Part shown: positions 50,851 through 58,701 of the stretch, in pieces
Layout: every line of letters starts with the position of its first letter
How positions within the stretch are numbered: position 1 is the first letter of the stretch
Assembly: GCF_002218065.1 (NCBI RefSeq)
Contig: NZ_BDUB01000001.1
Coordinates: 631,567-695,566, forward strand
Source: Nodularia sp. NIES-3585
Lineage (GTDB): Bacteria > Cyanobacteriota > Cyanobacteriia > Cyanobacteriales > Nostocaceae
Direction: 5' to 3'
DNA: 64,000 nucleotides
The notes under the pieces: generated by a model
Database searches by the model: none
The model's input: the letters and a program-made list of their open reading frames with translations, nothing else
What the model was told of the DNA's origin: nothing
Program-made: the position numbers and the translations under genes

Positions 50851-52126
50851 TCACAACAGCACGCTGATAAACTCGTTCAGCCACCTGAGCCAAACGTTGC
50901 ATACCCGTGACAATTTCCTCATCACTACCAGTCAGACTAATGCGTAAACATTGGTGCTTGTGCAGCCATTCTTCCCGCAAACCAGGGAAAAACCCACTTC
51001 CAGGCACAACAATCACACCAACCTGCTTCAGTTCCTGGTAAAATTCCCAATCAGTCATGGGTAAATCCTGTAGCCATAACCAAGCAAAAATCGCTCCTTC
51101 ACCGCGATGGAGGAACCAAGGTAAATCCTTAGGCATTGCCGTATCTAAAGTATCTTCAAGCACAGTAAACTTTTTCTGATAGAAAGGACGAATCACTTCC
51201 TCAGCGATTTGGCCTAAAGCACCAGAATTAATCGCAATAGCGGCTATAGCTTGACCATAGCGTGAGGGATGAATACACAAATTTGTCTGAAAGCACTCCA
51301 AGGCTTGAATGATGCCTTCATCACCAATGGCAACACCAATGCGTTCTCCAGGTAATCCCACCTTTGATAAACTCATGCAGTGCAGGATATTTTCACCAAA
51401 CACCGGAGTCATTTCTGTAAAATTCAAAGCTGGGAAAGGAGGCGCATATGCCGAATCAATTAATACAGGGACATTGAAAGGTGCAGCCAAAGCCGCAATT
51501 TTTTTCACTTCGTCATCAGAAAGCACATTGCCCGTCGGGTTACAGGGACGAGAGAAGATAACGCAACCCGTGCTTTGTGTCATTGATAATTGGCTGAAAT
51601 CTGGACGATATTTAAACCTGTGAGCCGCCGCATCAATATCCAAAGTTGGCTTATAGGCAATTAAGGCATCTTGCTCTAAACAAACACCGCCGTAGCCCGT
51701 ATAGTCGGGACTCAGAGGTAAAACGATTTGTTTGAGTTGTCCTTGATTTGTATAACCACCGAAGGCATTGGCAGCGTAGAAGTAGAGGCTTTGACTGCCG
51801 GGTGTAATTAGGATATTGCGATCGCTTAAGTTTAAACCATAGCGTTTGTTAAAGTCATTGGCGATCGCCTCAATTAAAGGGGCATAACCCTGACTCGAAC
51901 CGTAACGACAAACCACCTCACCGTATTCCGAACCAGCTAATAATTCTGCCGTGCAGTCGCGCCACAACTGTTCAACCTCCGGCAAAATCAACGGGTTGCC
52001 AGCGCTCAAATTCATAAATTCTTGCCCTGCCCCAGCTTTTAACGTTTCGACAATATCCTTCATAATCGCTCTTACGCCAGTCAACTTAGACATTTGAGCG
52101 CCAATTTTCGTGAGGGCAGGGTTCAT
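50843..52126 (-). CDS. class I aminotransferase, valine-pyruvate type (AvtA-like)
   Basis: 427 residues. PLP fold-type [44 protein letters not shown] and the Schiff-base Lys in [14 protein letters not shown], then Arg in [10 protein letters not shown] near the end. The closest family by these signatures is valine-pyruvate aminotransferase (AvtA), which interconverts valine/2-oxoisovalerate and alanine/pyruvate. It is upstream of rimM with an 8-base overlap, so the two share a message. Confidence 0.88.
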   Translation of the reverse strand: MNPALTKIGAQMSKLTGVRAIMKDIVETLKAGAGQEFMNLSAGNPLILPEVEQLWRDCTAELLAGSEYGEVVCRYGSSQGYAPLIEAIANDFNKRYGLNLSDRNILITPGSQSLYFYAANAFGGYTNQGQLKQIVLPLSPDYTGYGGVCLEQDALIAYKPTLDIDAAAHRFKYRPDFSQLSMTQSTGCVIFSRPCNPTGNVLSDDEVKKIAALAAPFNVPVLIDSAYAPPFPALNFTEMTPVFGENILHCMSLSKVGLPGERIGVAIGDEGIIQALECFQTNLCIHPSRYGQAIAAIAINSGALGQIAEEVIRPFYQKKFTVLEDTLDTAMPKDLPWFLHRGEGAIFAWLWLQDLPMTDWEFYQELKQVGVIVVPGSGFFPGLREEWLHKHQCLRISLTGSDEEIVTGMQRLAQVAERVYQRAVVSA

Positions 52127-52313
52127 AAGCTTTGTAACAATAAAGATAAGATCAAACTTAGCAAAATTCTAGCGGCTTGATATCACTATCGAGAATTGCC
52201 GCCTGTAACTAATGTACCAATCTCATGGGAAAAAGCAATTGGGCAATTTTATCATCCTGGACGCAAGACCCCATATAAAATGTAGTGCGATTTGGGGAAT
52301 GAGCGATCGCAAC

Positions 52314-52358
52314 TCAGTTATCAGTTATCAGTTATCAGTTATCAGTTATCAGTTATCA
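52314..52358. repeat. (TCAGTTA)6 heptamer array
   Basis: Six perfect 7-bp units plus TCA. Perfect repetition suggests recent expansion. Confidence 0.95.
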
Positions 52359-52433
52359 TTCTATAGGGGTATGCACTTAAACTATAGCGGTATGCACTTA
52401 AATGAAGTACATCATAGCCCCCTCCTCGCTTGC

Positions 52434-52589
52434 GCTATCGTGTACACACAAGTCTTATCAAGTTGCCTCATCAGGTTTTGATCCCCCCTAGCCCCCCTTG
52501 AGAAGGGGGGAAATTTTCTTAAAGTCCCCCTTTATAAGGGGGATTTAGGGGGATCAGATCACTTGTGTGTACACCGTAGCCTCGCTTGC
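52434..52589. mobile_element. MITE-like element with 14-bp ends and flanking direct repeat
   Basis: GTGTACACACAAGT (52440-52453) and ACTTGTGTGTACAC (52561-52574) are perfect inverted ends. CCTCGCTTGC occurs on both sides (52424-52433 and 52580-52589), like a target duplication. The core has CCCCCTTGAGAAGGGGG and CCCCCTTTATAAGGGGG palindromes. Confidence 0.6.
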
Positions 52590-52646
52590 ACCGGAGGGGG
52601 TTGGGGGTGGGGTTCTTATCTCTCACTCAACCGAGAACCGCTATAT

Positions 52647-52856
52647 TTATTCCCTGTCTTCATAAGCTTTAATTTTTTCATACAAACTATCAACATCCTC
52701 CTGAGCAAACAAATTTTCTTTTAGTTGTAAATAATCACCTTTGCCTAATTGACACGCAGCCCAAAATTTCATCACCTTGGATGGCTCTAAATGTGTGAGT
52801 AAAACCTCTATTACTTCTTTTAAGTTTTGCTGTTCGTTAATAACTTTAATTGTCAT
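52647..52856 (-). CDS. small conserved protein downstream of a broken PIN toxin
   Basis: 69 residues, helical and acidic (EVIEVLLTHLEPSKVMKFW, SLYEKIKAYEDRE). Its ATG overlaps the stop of the PIN-domain remnant (ATGACAATTAA), a toxin-antitoxin-like coupling. It could be the antitoxin or an accessory protein of that system; the family is not recognised. Confidence 0.6.
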   Translation of the reverse strand: MTIKVINEQQNLKEVIEVLLTHLEPSKVMKFWAACQLGKGDYLQLKENLFAQEDVDSLYEKIKAYEDRE

Positions 52857-53280
52857 CTTCTATATCCAAAATAAAATCAGTTGGGTTGACTGTTTTGAGT
52901 GTTAAACTTTGACAGCGATTGATTAATCTCTTATCACAAGTGATAAAATAATTACTCTGAGAAAGACCTAGCCCAGGCGATTACAAATCGCGGCTATACA
53001 AACATGACGCGAAGTGTCTTCCCGTAGGGAAGGCCGCCTGCGCGGACTAACATAAAATTGAGGTCTTCAACCCGCGTAGGCGGGTTTTGCCTGTGTAGAC
53101 GCGATTTCTAATCGCCTAGTGCAAGATATGTGTTACTGAAGAACTAACTAATTTTATTAATTGTGCTTCGACCATTTGTAAAATTAAGATTACAGCTTGT
53201 GTTTCTAGAAATATTTTTGGCTGTATTTGGTCATCGAAGGGGCGGTTATAAATACTTGTATCTAAATAAACCCTGGTCAT
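52846..53280 (-). pseudogene. PIN-domain toxin gene disrupted by a repeat
   Basis: The N-terminal part (53280-53116) reads MTRVYLDTSIYNRPFDDQ and continues to KLVSSSVTHILH and stop. The C-terminal part (about 52970-52846) reads SQSNYFITCDKRLINRC and ends FILDIEDDN, with the third-motif Asp of PIN nucleases. The middle ~55 residues are missing and about 140 bp of palindromic repeat sits there. It is inactive as a single protein. Confidence 0.8.
52975..53117. mobile_element. palindromic repeat inserted in the PIN gene
   Basis: Ends CAGGCGATTACAAATCGCGG (52977-52996) and GACGCGATTTCTAATCGCCT (53099-53118) are near-inverse. The interior has CCGCCTGCGCGG and CCCGCGTAGGCGGG stems. Related to the AGACGCGATT repeats at 15139, 19930 and 47438, but longer. 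Confidence 0.65.
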
Positions 53281-53369
53281 GTCAGCGGCGAGTTTGCACA
53301 GTTGTCTTGACAAAATTTACCATTCATTGCATACTATAGATAGTCGTGCTAAATATAAAAAAATATCGA

Positions 53370-53382
53370 CCGCCTTCGGCGG
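53370..53382 (-). other. hairpin after the variable protein gene
   Basis: CCGCC-TTC-GGCGG, 54 bp beyond the stop codon, with a T-run after it on the gene strand. It can serve as a terminator. It is also at the place where retroelement-diversified genes carry a cruciform that aids retrohoming. Confidence 0.6.
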
Positions 53383-53435
53383 AGGGTCAGGGAAAAGAAA
53401 AAGCGGAGAGGACTCAAGAGCAAGAGTGTAAAGAA

Positions 53436-54932
53436 TTAAGTCCTCGCGGCGGAAACAGCAACCCGAAAACCGAAGGTGTTGCTCCTAAAGTCCGGGAAGA
53501 AGCTGCCACGACACGCAGAACGGCAATACCTCGTATCGTTGTCCCAGGAACCACCGCGCAGCAGCCGCGATTGATTATTATTCTCATCCTTATTGTTATT
53601 TAGCCAAGCACCACCATCATTGGGCGCACCTTTATAATTTTCATGCCAATGGTCGTGACACCAATCATAAACATTACCGTGCATATCATACAACCCAAAG
53701 GCATTGGCTACATAGCTGCCTACGGGACTTGTCTGACCTACAGATTTGCCTTTTGGCTCATCACCATAGGTAGTTTCAGCACTGTAATTTGCTAAATCCG
53801 ATGTAATAGTTTCGCCAAAGTGGAATGGAGTTGTCGTGCCTGCTCTACAAGCGTATTCCCATTCAGCTTCACTAGGCAATCGGTAGTCTTTATTGGTGTG
53901 TATTTTTAGTCTATCACAAAACTCCACCGCTTCATACCAAGAAATTTTTTCTACTGGTAAATTGTCACCTTTAAATTTCGATGGGTCAGGCTTCAGTTCC
54001 CTATTTACTTGCGGGAGAGTTGCTACAGCCCGCCACTGTGCTTGAGTGATGGGGTATTTACCCATAAAGAATGGCGAAACAGTGACTTTATGCTGAGGTT
54101 TTTCGTCATCATCACTTTGAGCTTCACCTTCTAGTGAACCCATGAGGAATTTACCACCGCGAATAGACACCATTTCTAAAGTGACATTATTGGGTAGGCT
54201 TTCGCTGAAATATTGGGCGGTTTTAGTTTCTGTGTTGATAATTTCCCCGCGACGGTTAACTGTAGGCGTTTGATATGTAAACACCATTGGACTAGGAGGA
54301 GAAATTTCACCTTTGAGCAACCTGCCAACTTCTTCAGCAAGTTCTCTTAATGAGTCATACTGACTTAACTGGGGTTGAAACTCTGTAATCAAACGCTGTA
54401 ACCGGGCTAATTCTGCTTGTCCATTTTTCCCACCCTTAATTAATGCTTGTAGCGCCTTCTTAATTTCCTCTTCGGCTTGAGTACGCTGTTCATCTAAATA
54501 AACCATTGCAGCCCATTGTTGCGCCTGCAATTGATCTGGTTGATGGGGGTGAGTTCGCATTAAATAAGTTACATAGTCCAGCAATAATTGGGCTATAGAC
54601 TTGAGACGATTTCTGCCAAATTTCTGCTGAAATCCTGGTTCTGTAAATTTTGCTAATAAATTTGACCGGACAACCGGAGTCATGGCGTACAATTCATAAC
54701 CCACTGGACGACACAAATCCGACAACAGTAAATCTGCTTCTGCTATCCACGGGACTTCTTCGTTGAGTAAAAATTGCACTCGGATATAATTGACCAATTC
54801 GGGAGTTAAAACCAAGGGTAAAGCGCAGTGAGCAGCTAAATATTCATAGGATGGCTCAAATCGTCCCACAAAGCGGTTAATTTGCTGCTCGGCTATTTCT
54901 TGAATTAATTCATCAGATAAGGGACTATTCAT
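53436..54932 (-). CDS. FGE/sulfatase-fold protein with predicted retroelement-diversified C-terminus
   Basis: 498 residues. The N-terminal ~210 residues are helical, not recognised, likely an adaptor. The C-terminal formylglycine-generating-enzyme fold (C-type-lectin like) covers about 250-498: MVSIRGGKFLMGSLEGEAQ, YPITQAQWRAV, RLPSEAEWEYACRAGT, GLYDMHGNVYDWCHDHWHE, RLLRGGSWDND and FGFRVAV. In the last ~35 residues, positions usually Asn are D, Y, G, S, F and T, mostly with NNC codons. This is the pattern of adenine mutagenesis in a variable region. Catalytic FGE Cys are not evident, so ligand binding rather than catalysis is likely. Confidence 0.88.
   Translation of the reverse strand: MNSPLSDELIQEIAEQQINRFVGRFEPSYEYLAAHCALPLVLTPELVNYIRVQFLLNEEVPWIAEADLLLSDLCRPVGYELYAMTPVVRSNLLAKFTEPGFQQKFGRNRLKSIAQLLLDYVTYLMRTHPHQPDQLQAQQWAAMVYLDEQRTQAEEEIKKALQALIKGGKNGQAELARLQRLITEFQPQLSQYDSLRELAEEVGRLLKGEISPPSPMVFTYQTPTVNRRGEIINTETKTAQYFSESLPNNVTLEMVSIRGGKFLMGSLEGEAQSDDDEKPQHKVTVSPFFMGKYPITQAQWRAVATLPQVNRELKPDPSKFKGDNLPVEKISWYEAVEFCDRLKIHTNKDYRLPSEAEWEYACRAGTTTPFHFGETITSDLANYSAETTYGDEPKGKSVGQTSPVGSYVANAFGLYDMHGNVYDWCHDHWHENYKGAPNDGGAWLNNNKDENNNQSRLLRGGSWDNDTRYCRSACRGSFFPDFRSNTFGFRVAVSAART
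53440..53550 (-). other. predicted DGR variable region (VR)
   Basis: On the gene strand from TGG: GAC AAC GAT, then TAT, TGT, GGC AGC TTC TTC, TTT, AGC AAC ACC TTC. Each is explained by A changes in AAC, AAT, TAT or ATC codons, while intervening codons (CGT, TCT, CCG, GGT) are the expected consensus. A GC-rich stretch CCGCCGCGAGG follows, like an initiation-of-mutagenic-homing site. Confidence 0.7.
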
Positions 54933-55021
54933 AGTTCGCCAAGATTGCCAGTACCAAAACCTTCAATTTTACCATCTGATTATCTATAATATAATTGTTT
55001 ATCGCTCTAATCATTGGCAAA

Positions 55022-55276
55022 ATGACCATGACGACTGTAACAAAGACTCAGAAAATCTACGATGAGTTTATTGATTTTATGGCTCAAGGAACTAGCTCAG
55101 AAAGAATGACCAAGTTTCAATTTTCTGAGGCGACGAAAGAACAGATAGCAGATTTAATTGAACGCGCCAAAATAGGAGATTTATCTTCGTCTGAAAAAAC
55201 TGAGTTTGAGCAGTTTTTAGTGATAGAGCATCTGATCCGATTAGCAAAAGCTAAAGCTCATCAATACCTTAAGTAG
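55022..55276 (+). CDS. small conserved cyanobacterial protein
   Basis: 84 residues from ATG 55022 (ATG 55028 also possible). Helical, with KTQKIYDEFIDFMAQGTS and VIEHLIRLAKAKAHQYL. I recall similar small genes beside nucleases or toxin-antitoxin loci in cyanobacteria, but do not know the function. It is on the opposite strand within the island, and the following bases hold a palindromic repeat. Confidence 0.6.
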   Translation: MTMTTVTKTQKIYDEFIDFMAQGTSSERMTKFQFSEATKEQIADLIERAKIGDLSSSEKTEFEQFLVIEHLIRLAKAKAHQYLK

Positions 55277-55571
55277 GTAGTTGGAAAAATTTCCAGGTAT
55301 GTCATTGCGTTAGCGGAGCGTGGCGTTAGCCATACGAAGCGTAGCGGAGTGAAGCAATCGCAAGAGTTCTGAGGATTTTACATTTTGTTACACAGTTAGG
55401 TTTATTTGTGCCTACCTACTTAAATCAGTTTCTCACTAGAGAGATTAATTATGCTTGACAGTTTAATAATAGCGATCGCCTCATAGAAAGACAATTATTG
55501 ATTGATGTCAATAGATACCCTTCACCTGAAGCTTTAAAACGAATGAAATAATGATCGAGAAAATATCCTTT
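55277..55571. other. spacer with palindromic repeat and a gene fragment
   Basis: 295 bp. About 55305-55365 is a GTTAGCGGAGCGTGGCG-type dispersed repeat. 55459-55551 is an open frame without a start that reads DRLIERQLLIDVNRYPSPEA and then LKRMK and stop, which looks like the tail of a lost gene. Confidence 0.45.
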
Positions 55572-56627
55572 TCAACGAATCTCGGCGATCGCCTGATTTA
55601 AGCCATGAGGATCAAGGGGATACATTGGTAATAAATTGGCGATAAATTGGGCTGTAGTTCCGCGCCAGCGTTCTGGGGGTATGGGATTCAACCAAGCGAT
55701 TAACTTGGTATGTTGTTTAATTTGCCACAAAACTTCCGCCGTAGCTGAAAATCTTTGAGAACGGCGATCGCCTCTTGCTGCTCCCCCATCACTGACAATT
55801 AATATACTGGTATTGCCGTCGCCAGCTGCTAAAGTTGACTTCAATAGAACTTTCTCTGTTAAATAGGGATCTCGATAGATATATTCTGCCGGTACGTTGT
55901 GAAAATAACCCACCCGTACCTGCTGGATGTTACTTTCGTATTGGGCAGTTTGAACCAAATCCCGTGTAAAGTGGTGAAAAGGGGTCATAGAGCCTTCTTG
56001 ATCGATTAATAGCAGCAAATCGGCGTGATTTCGTTCTCTGCGTCCATATTTTGGTTCTAAGAAAAATCCCTGTTTGCAGACTTGAGCGATGGTTGCGGCC
56101 ACATCTAAAACATCCTCTCTACCATCCCCTACCATGCGCCGTAAATACCGCCAGCTATAAACCATATACCTGCGCGAAATGGGAGCATAAGTTTGGAAAT
56201 CCCGATCTTCTGTTTGCTGTTCTAATAAACTAATGGGGGATTTGACGGGAAGTAAGGAAAATTCCGGTGTGGGAGTGGGAAAACTGTCTACAGGCGAAAC
56301 TTGTTTTTCAGAGGATGGAGGGGAAGGATTGGAAGATGGAGTTGATTCTGAGGATGAATCTGGGTTATTTTCCCTTAATTCTTCCTCCTTTGGGGCTGCT
56401 TCAGCACTGATAGACCGAAAAATCACTTCTAACTGGTCTTGTTGTGCTAGAGAATGACACCATAGCGATTTTAAAAGTTTTTTCAGTGCATTTGCATCTT
56501 CAGTTCCCCACCCGCCATCAATAGCTTTTAGCGTGACTAAATATTCACTGACACCCAAAGCAAATCCATCGCGCCGCAAGCGGTAGAATAGGGGATCTAA
56601 CAGAGGATAGGGGTTAAAGTCACTCAT
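55572..56627 (-). CDS. vWA-domain protein (CoxE-like), partner of MoxR ATPase
   Basis: 351 residues. The N-terminal helical part has FYRLRRDGFALGVSEYL; a Ser/Pro-rich low-complexity linker lies at about 85-130. The C-terminal vWA domain has a degenerate MIDAS: LLLLIDQEGSM (DxSxS is DQEGS), GDGNTS and VSDGGAARGD. Loss of the first Ser may weaken metal binding. The ATG overlaps the MoxR stop (ATGA), so translation is coupled. MoxR-vWA pairs act as chaperone or switch modules. Confidence 0.85.
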   Translation of the reverse strand: MSDFNPYPLLDPLFYRLRRDGFALGVSEYLVTLKAIDGGWGTEDANALKKLLKSLWCHSLAQQDQLEVIFRSISAEAAPKEEELRENNPDSSSESTPSSNPSPPSSEKQVSPVDSFPTPTPEFSLLPVKSPISLLEQQTEDRDFQTYAPISRRYMVYSWRYLRRMVGDGREDVLDVAATIAQVCKQGFFLEPKYGRRERNHADLLLLIDQEGSMTPFHHFTRDLVQTAQYESNIQQVRVGYFHNVPAEYIYRDPYLTEKVLLKSTLAAGDGNTSILIVSDGGAARGDRRSQRFSATAEVLWQIKQHTKLIAWLNPIPPERWRGTTAQFIANLLPMYPLDPHGLNQAIAEIR

Positions 56628-57589
56628 GCTGAGGGATAATTGGGATTTTGCCAGTCTTGTCGTAATTTAAAGAGTAAGTCTCGATAGGGAATTGTATTTC
56701 CTTGCTGGAGTTGAGTTACAGGATAGGGTTTTGGGGTAAAATGGTCTAAAGCAGCCAGCCAATCCAGAAATTCACTTGTACCAGGGAGCTTAAACAAGCT
56801 TTTATCTTCACGTATCTTTAAAAATTTAGCGATCGCTGACTTGACTAAATCTGCTTTAGGTATGGTAGTTTTATCTACTTTCTGTTTCTGTGCATAGTGA
56901 GCATTAACAATCTTTTGCAACTCTTCTGGTTGACTAGGAAACCTGACATAGTGATATAAACAGCGTCGTAAAAAGGGAGTAGGTAAGCTACCTTTTTCTT
57001 TATTACTGGTAATAATAATAATTGGTAATTTGTCTGGATTAGCTTGGATTTCTTCTCCAGTTTCTCGAATAAAGAATTTCCAAGGCTTTTCTAATATCGA
57101 AAGTAAATCATTGGGGAAATCCACATCAGCCTTATCAATTTCATCAATTAACAAAACGGCGGGATATTCCTGAGATTGAAAAGCTTTACCCAGAGAACCT
57201 AATTCACGGTAATCTTGAGGTTCTTGAGGATTGCGAGGTTTTTTAGTTTGGGGATTAATTGATGGACTTAAATTTTGGGTTTGGACATCATGGAGGCGCA
57301 AAATTGCATCATATTCATATAATCCCTCTTGAACTTTCGTAGTTGAGCGAATATCCCAGCGATAAAAGGGTAATCCTAATTCATAAGCGATGGCGACTGC
57401 TAATCGAGTTTTACCACATCCGGCTTCTCCTTCTATTAAAAGTGGTCTTTGGAGAAATATTGCCAAATTCACAGCTTCAATTAATGCGCTATCTGCAATA
57501 TATGGTTCTAATTCTGTGGGGGAATCAGGATGAGGTTTTTCCGGTCGTGCTTTAGGGTCGCATTGGAAGGTGTATGGAGGAGGATTCAT
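56624..57589 (-). CDS. MoxR-family AAA+ ATPase
   Basis: 321 residues. Walker A EGEAGCGKTRLA (about 53-64), FYRWDIRSTTKVQEGLYEY, Walker B AVLLIDEIDKADVDFPND, sensor 1 IIIITSNKEKG and arginine finger TPFLRRCLYHYV. A hexameric remodelling ATPase. It works with the overlapping vWA gene. In conflict-type systems this pair is linked to a trypsin-like or CHAT-type effector, as is found upstream here. Confidence 0.92.
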   Translation of the reverse strand: MNPPPYTFQCDPKARPEKPHPDSPTELEPYIADSALIEAVNLAIFLQRPLLIEGEAGCGKTRLAVAIAYELGLPFYRWDIRSTTKVQEGLYEYDAILRLHDVQTQNLSPSINPQTKKPRNPQEPQDYRELGSLGKAFQSQEYPAVLLIDEIDKADVDFPNDLLSILEKPWKFFIRETGEEIQANPDKLPIIIITSNKEKGSLPTPFLRRCLYHYVRFPSQPEELQKIVNAHYAQKQKVDKTTIPKADLVKSAIAKFLKIREDKSLFKLPGTSEFLDWLAALDHFTPKPYPVTQLQQGNTIPYRDLLFKLRQDWQNPNYPSA

Positions 57590-57707
57590 TATTATGCCTT
57601 TTGAGAGAGGATGATTAGAGGGGAGTTTTAAACGCAGAGGGGCGCGGAGGTTTACGCAAAGGGGCGCGGAGGTTTTATTATGGGGTAATTTAAATTTGAT
57701 TCACGCT

Positions 57708-58682
57708 TTATGCAATTTTATTGAATCTGCGTTCTAAAAATAGACAGGTTTTAATTGGGTCTCCTTGCGATAAGTTAAATATTGTTGTTGATTCGTTTAT
57801 ACCTTCTTGTCGTGAATATTTATAAGTTTCTTCAATCCAGTGAGTAATATCCTGGTGCTTCCATTTTTTTGGTAAAGATAATTTTAAAATTTTTTGATTA
57901 CAAAATTGAGATTGATTACAAAAATACGGTAGGCGTTTCATTTTTTGCGAGAAAGAAGAACCTGTTGTCATAAAAATCAGGATTTTAACGTTCGCATATC
58001 TTTGAGATATTTGATTATGTTTTTTAGTTAAAGGAGTCCAAAAGGTTTCAACGAACCAGGATAATAAAGAATCTTGATTTTCGCCAAGAGCGTCCCAACA
58101 ATCCAATTCAAAAAAGATAATACTTCCAGTTTGTAAACTTACTTCAAGGGTATCAATAATATTACTAGCGTAATTATCAGGATTTTCATGTTTTTTAGTA
58201 TTAGGAATAAATTGAACAATCGCATCTAATAAAGTTTCTTTATTTGTAATATTATTGTCTAATAAATTAATCTGAAAATGTTTTATATGATCAGACTCCT
58301 TAGTTAGAAAGTCATGCGTTCTGCGAATCAATAAATCACCCCTATTGGAACCGATGTTCTCAATTATAAAGAAAGCTGATACACCATCACGATTACCTAA
58401 TATTTTCTTTATCGTCTTTTCACTTTGTGAAAAGTCAATATTAGGCAGCGTTTTATCAAATATATTTCCTTTGTGATTATTAGTTAATGATGCTCCTAAA
58501 AATTCACTAAGTTGACTTTCAATTTTCTCCAATTCATCACATAAATTTTTATGCTCATTTTCTAAATCCAAATATGTTGTAGATGCTGGATTTTCAAATC
58601 TCATTCGCTTAGAGATTATATCTGCTTTTTCTTCAAAAATTTTTCTTTGCTCTTCAAGATGTTTTTTGCGATACTCGTTCAT
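57708..58682 (-). CDS. probable inactive STAND-type protein with N-terminal adaptor segment
   Basis: 324 residues. The N-terminal ~60 residues (LEEQRKIFEEKADIISKRM, YLDLENEHKN) are a coiled coil matching the C-terminal end of the neighbouring protease. The following domain has an alpha/beta NTPase look: FFIIENIGSNRGDLLIRR in place of a Walker A, SIIFFELDCWDAL as a Walker-B-like strand and KILIFMTTGSS. No GxxxxGKS is present, so it probably does not hydrolyse NTP. Assignment to the iSTAND group is inference. Confidence 0.65.
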   Translation of the reverse strand: MNEYRKKHLEEQRKIFEEKADIISKRMRFENPASTTYLDLENEHKNLCDELEKIESQLSEFLGASLTNNHKGNIFDKTLPNIDFSQSEKTIKKILGNRDGVSAFFIIENIGSNRGDLLIRRTHDFLTKESDHIKHFQINLLDNNITNKETLLDAIVQFIPNTKKHENPDNYASNIIDTLEVSLQTGSIIFFELDCWDALGENQDSLLSWFVETFWTPLTKKHNQISQRYANVKILIFMTTGSSFSQKMKRLPYFCNQSQFCNQKILKLSLPKKWKHQDITHWIEETYKYSRQEGINESTTIFNLSQGDPIKTCLFLERRFNKIA

Positions 58683-58701
58683 CTTTAATTTATATATTTA
58701 T

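Larger units (their letters stand above)
52127..52646. other. repeat-packed spacer
   Basis: 520 bp. It contains six TCAGTTA heptamers (52314-52358), TATGCACTTAAA duplicates (about 52370-52402) and a MITE-like element (52434-52579). No gene. Confidence 0.65.

Noticed and set aside
53346-53603. 85-codon plus-strand frame over the FGE 3' end
   Set aside because: Antisense to the variable region and made of Lys/Glu and Arg-rich repeat-like sequence; the minus-strand FGE fold is unambiguous.
53436-54932. A template repeat or reverse transcriptase for the predicted VR within the window
   Set aside because: I looked on both strands for AAC-rich versions of the VR and for a reverse transcriptase (YxDD) frame and found none.
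55459-55551. A small gene reading RQLLIDVNRYPSPEALKRMK
   Set aside because: No start codon after the upstream TGA; it is most likely the tail of a lost gene, so it is recorded only in the spacer note.
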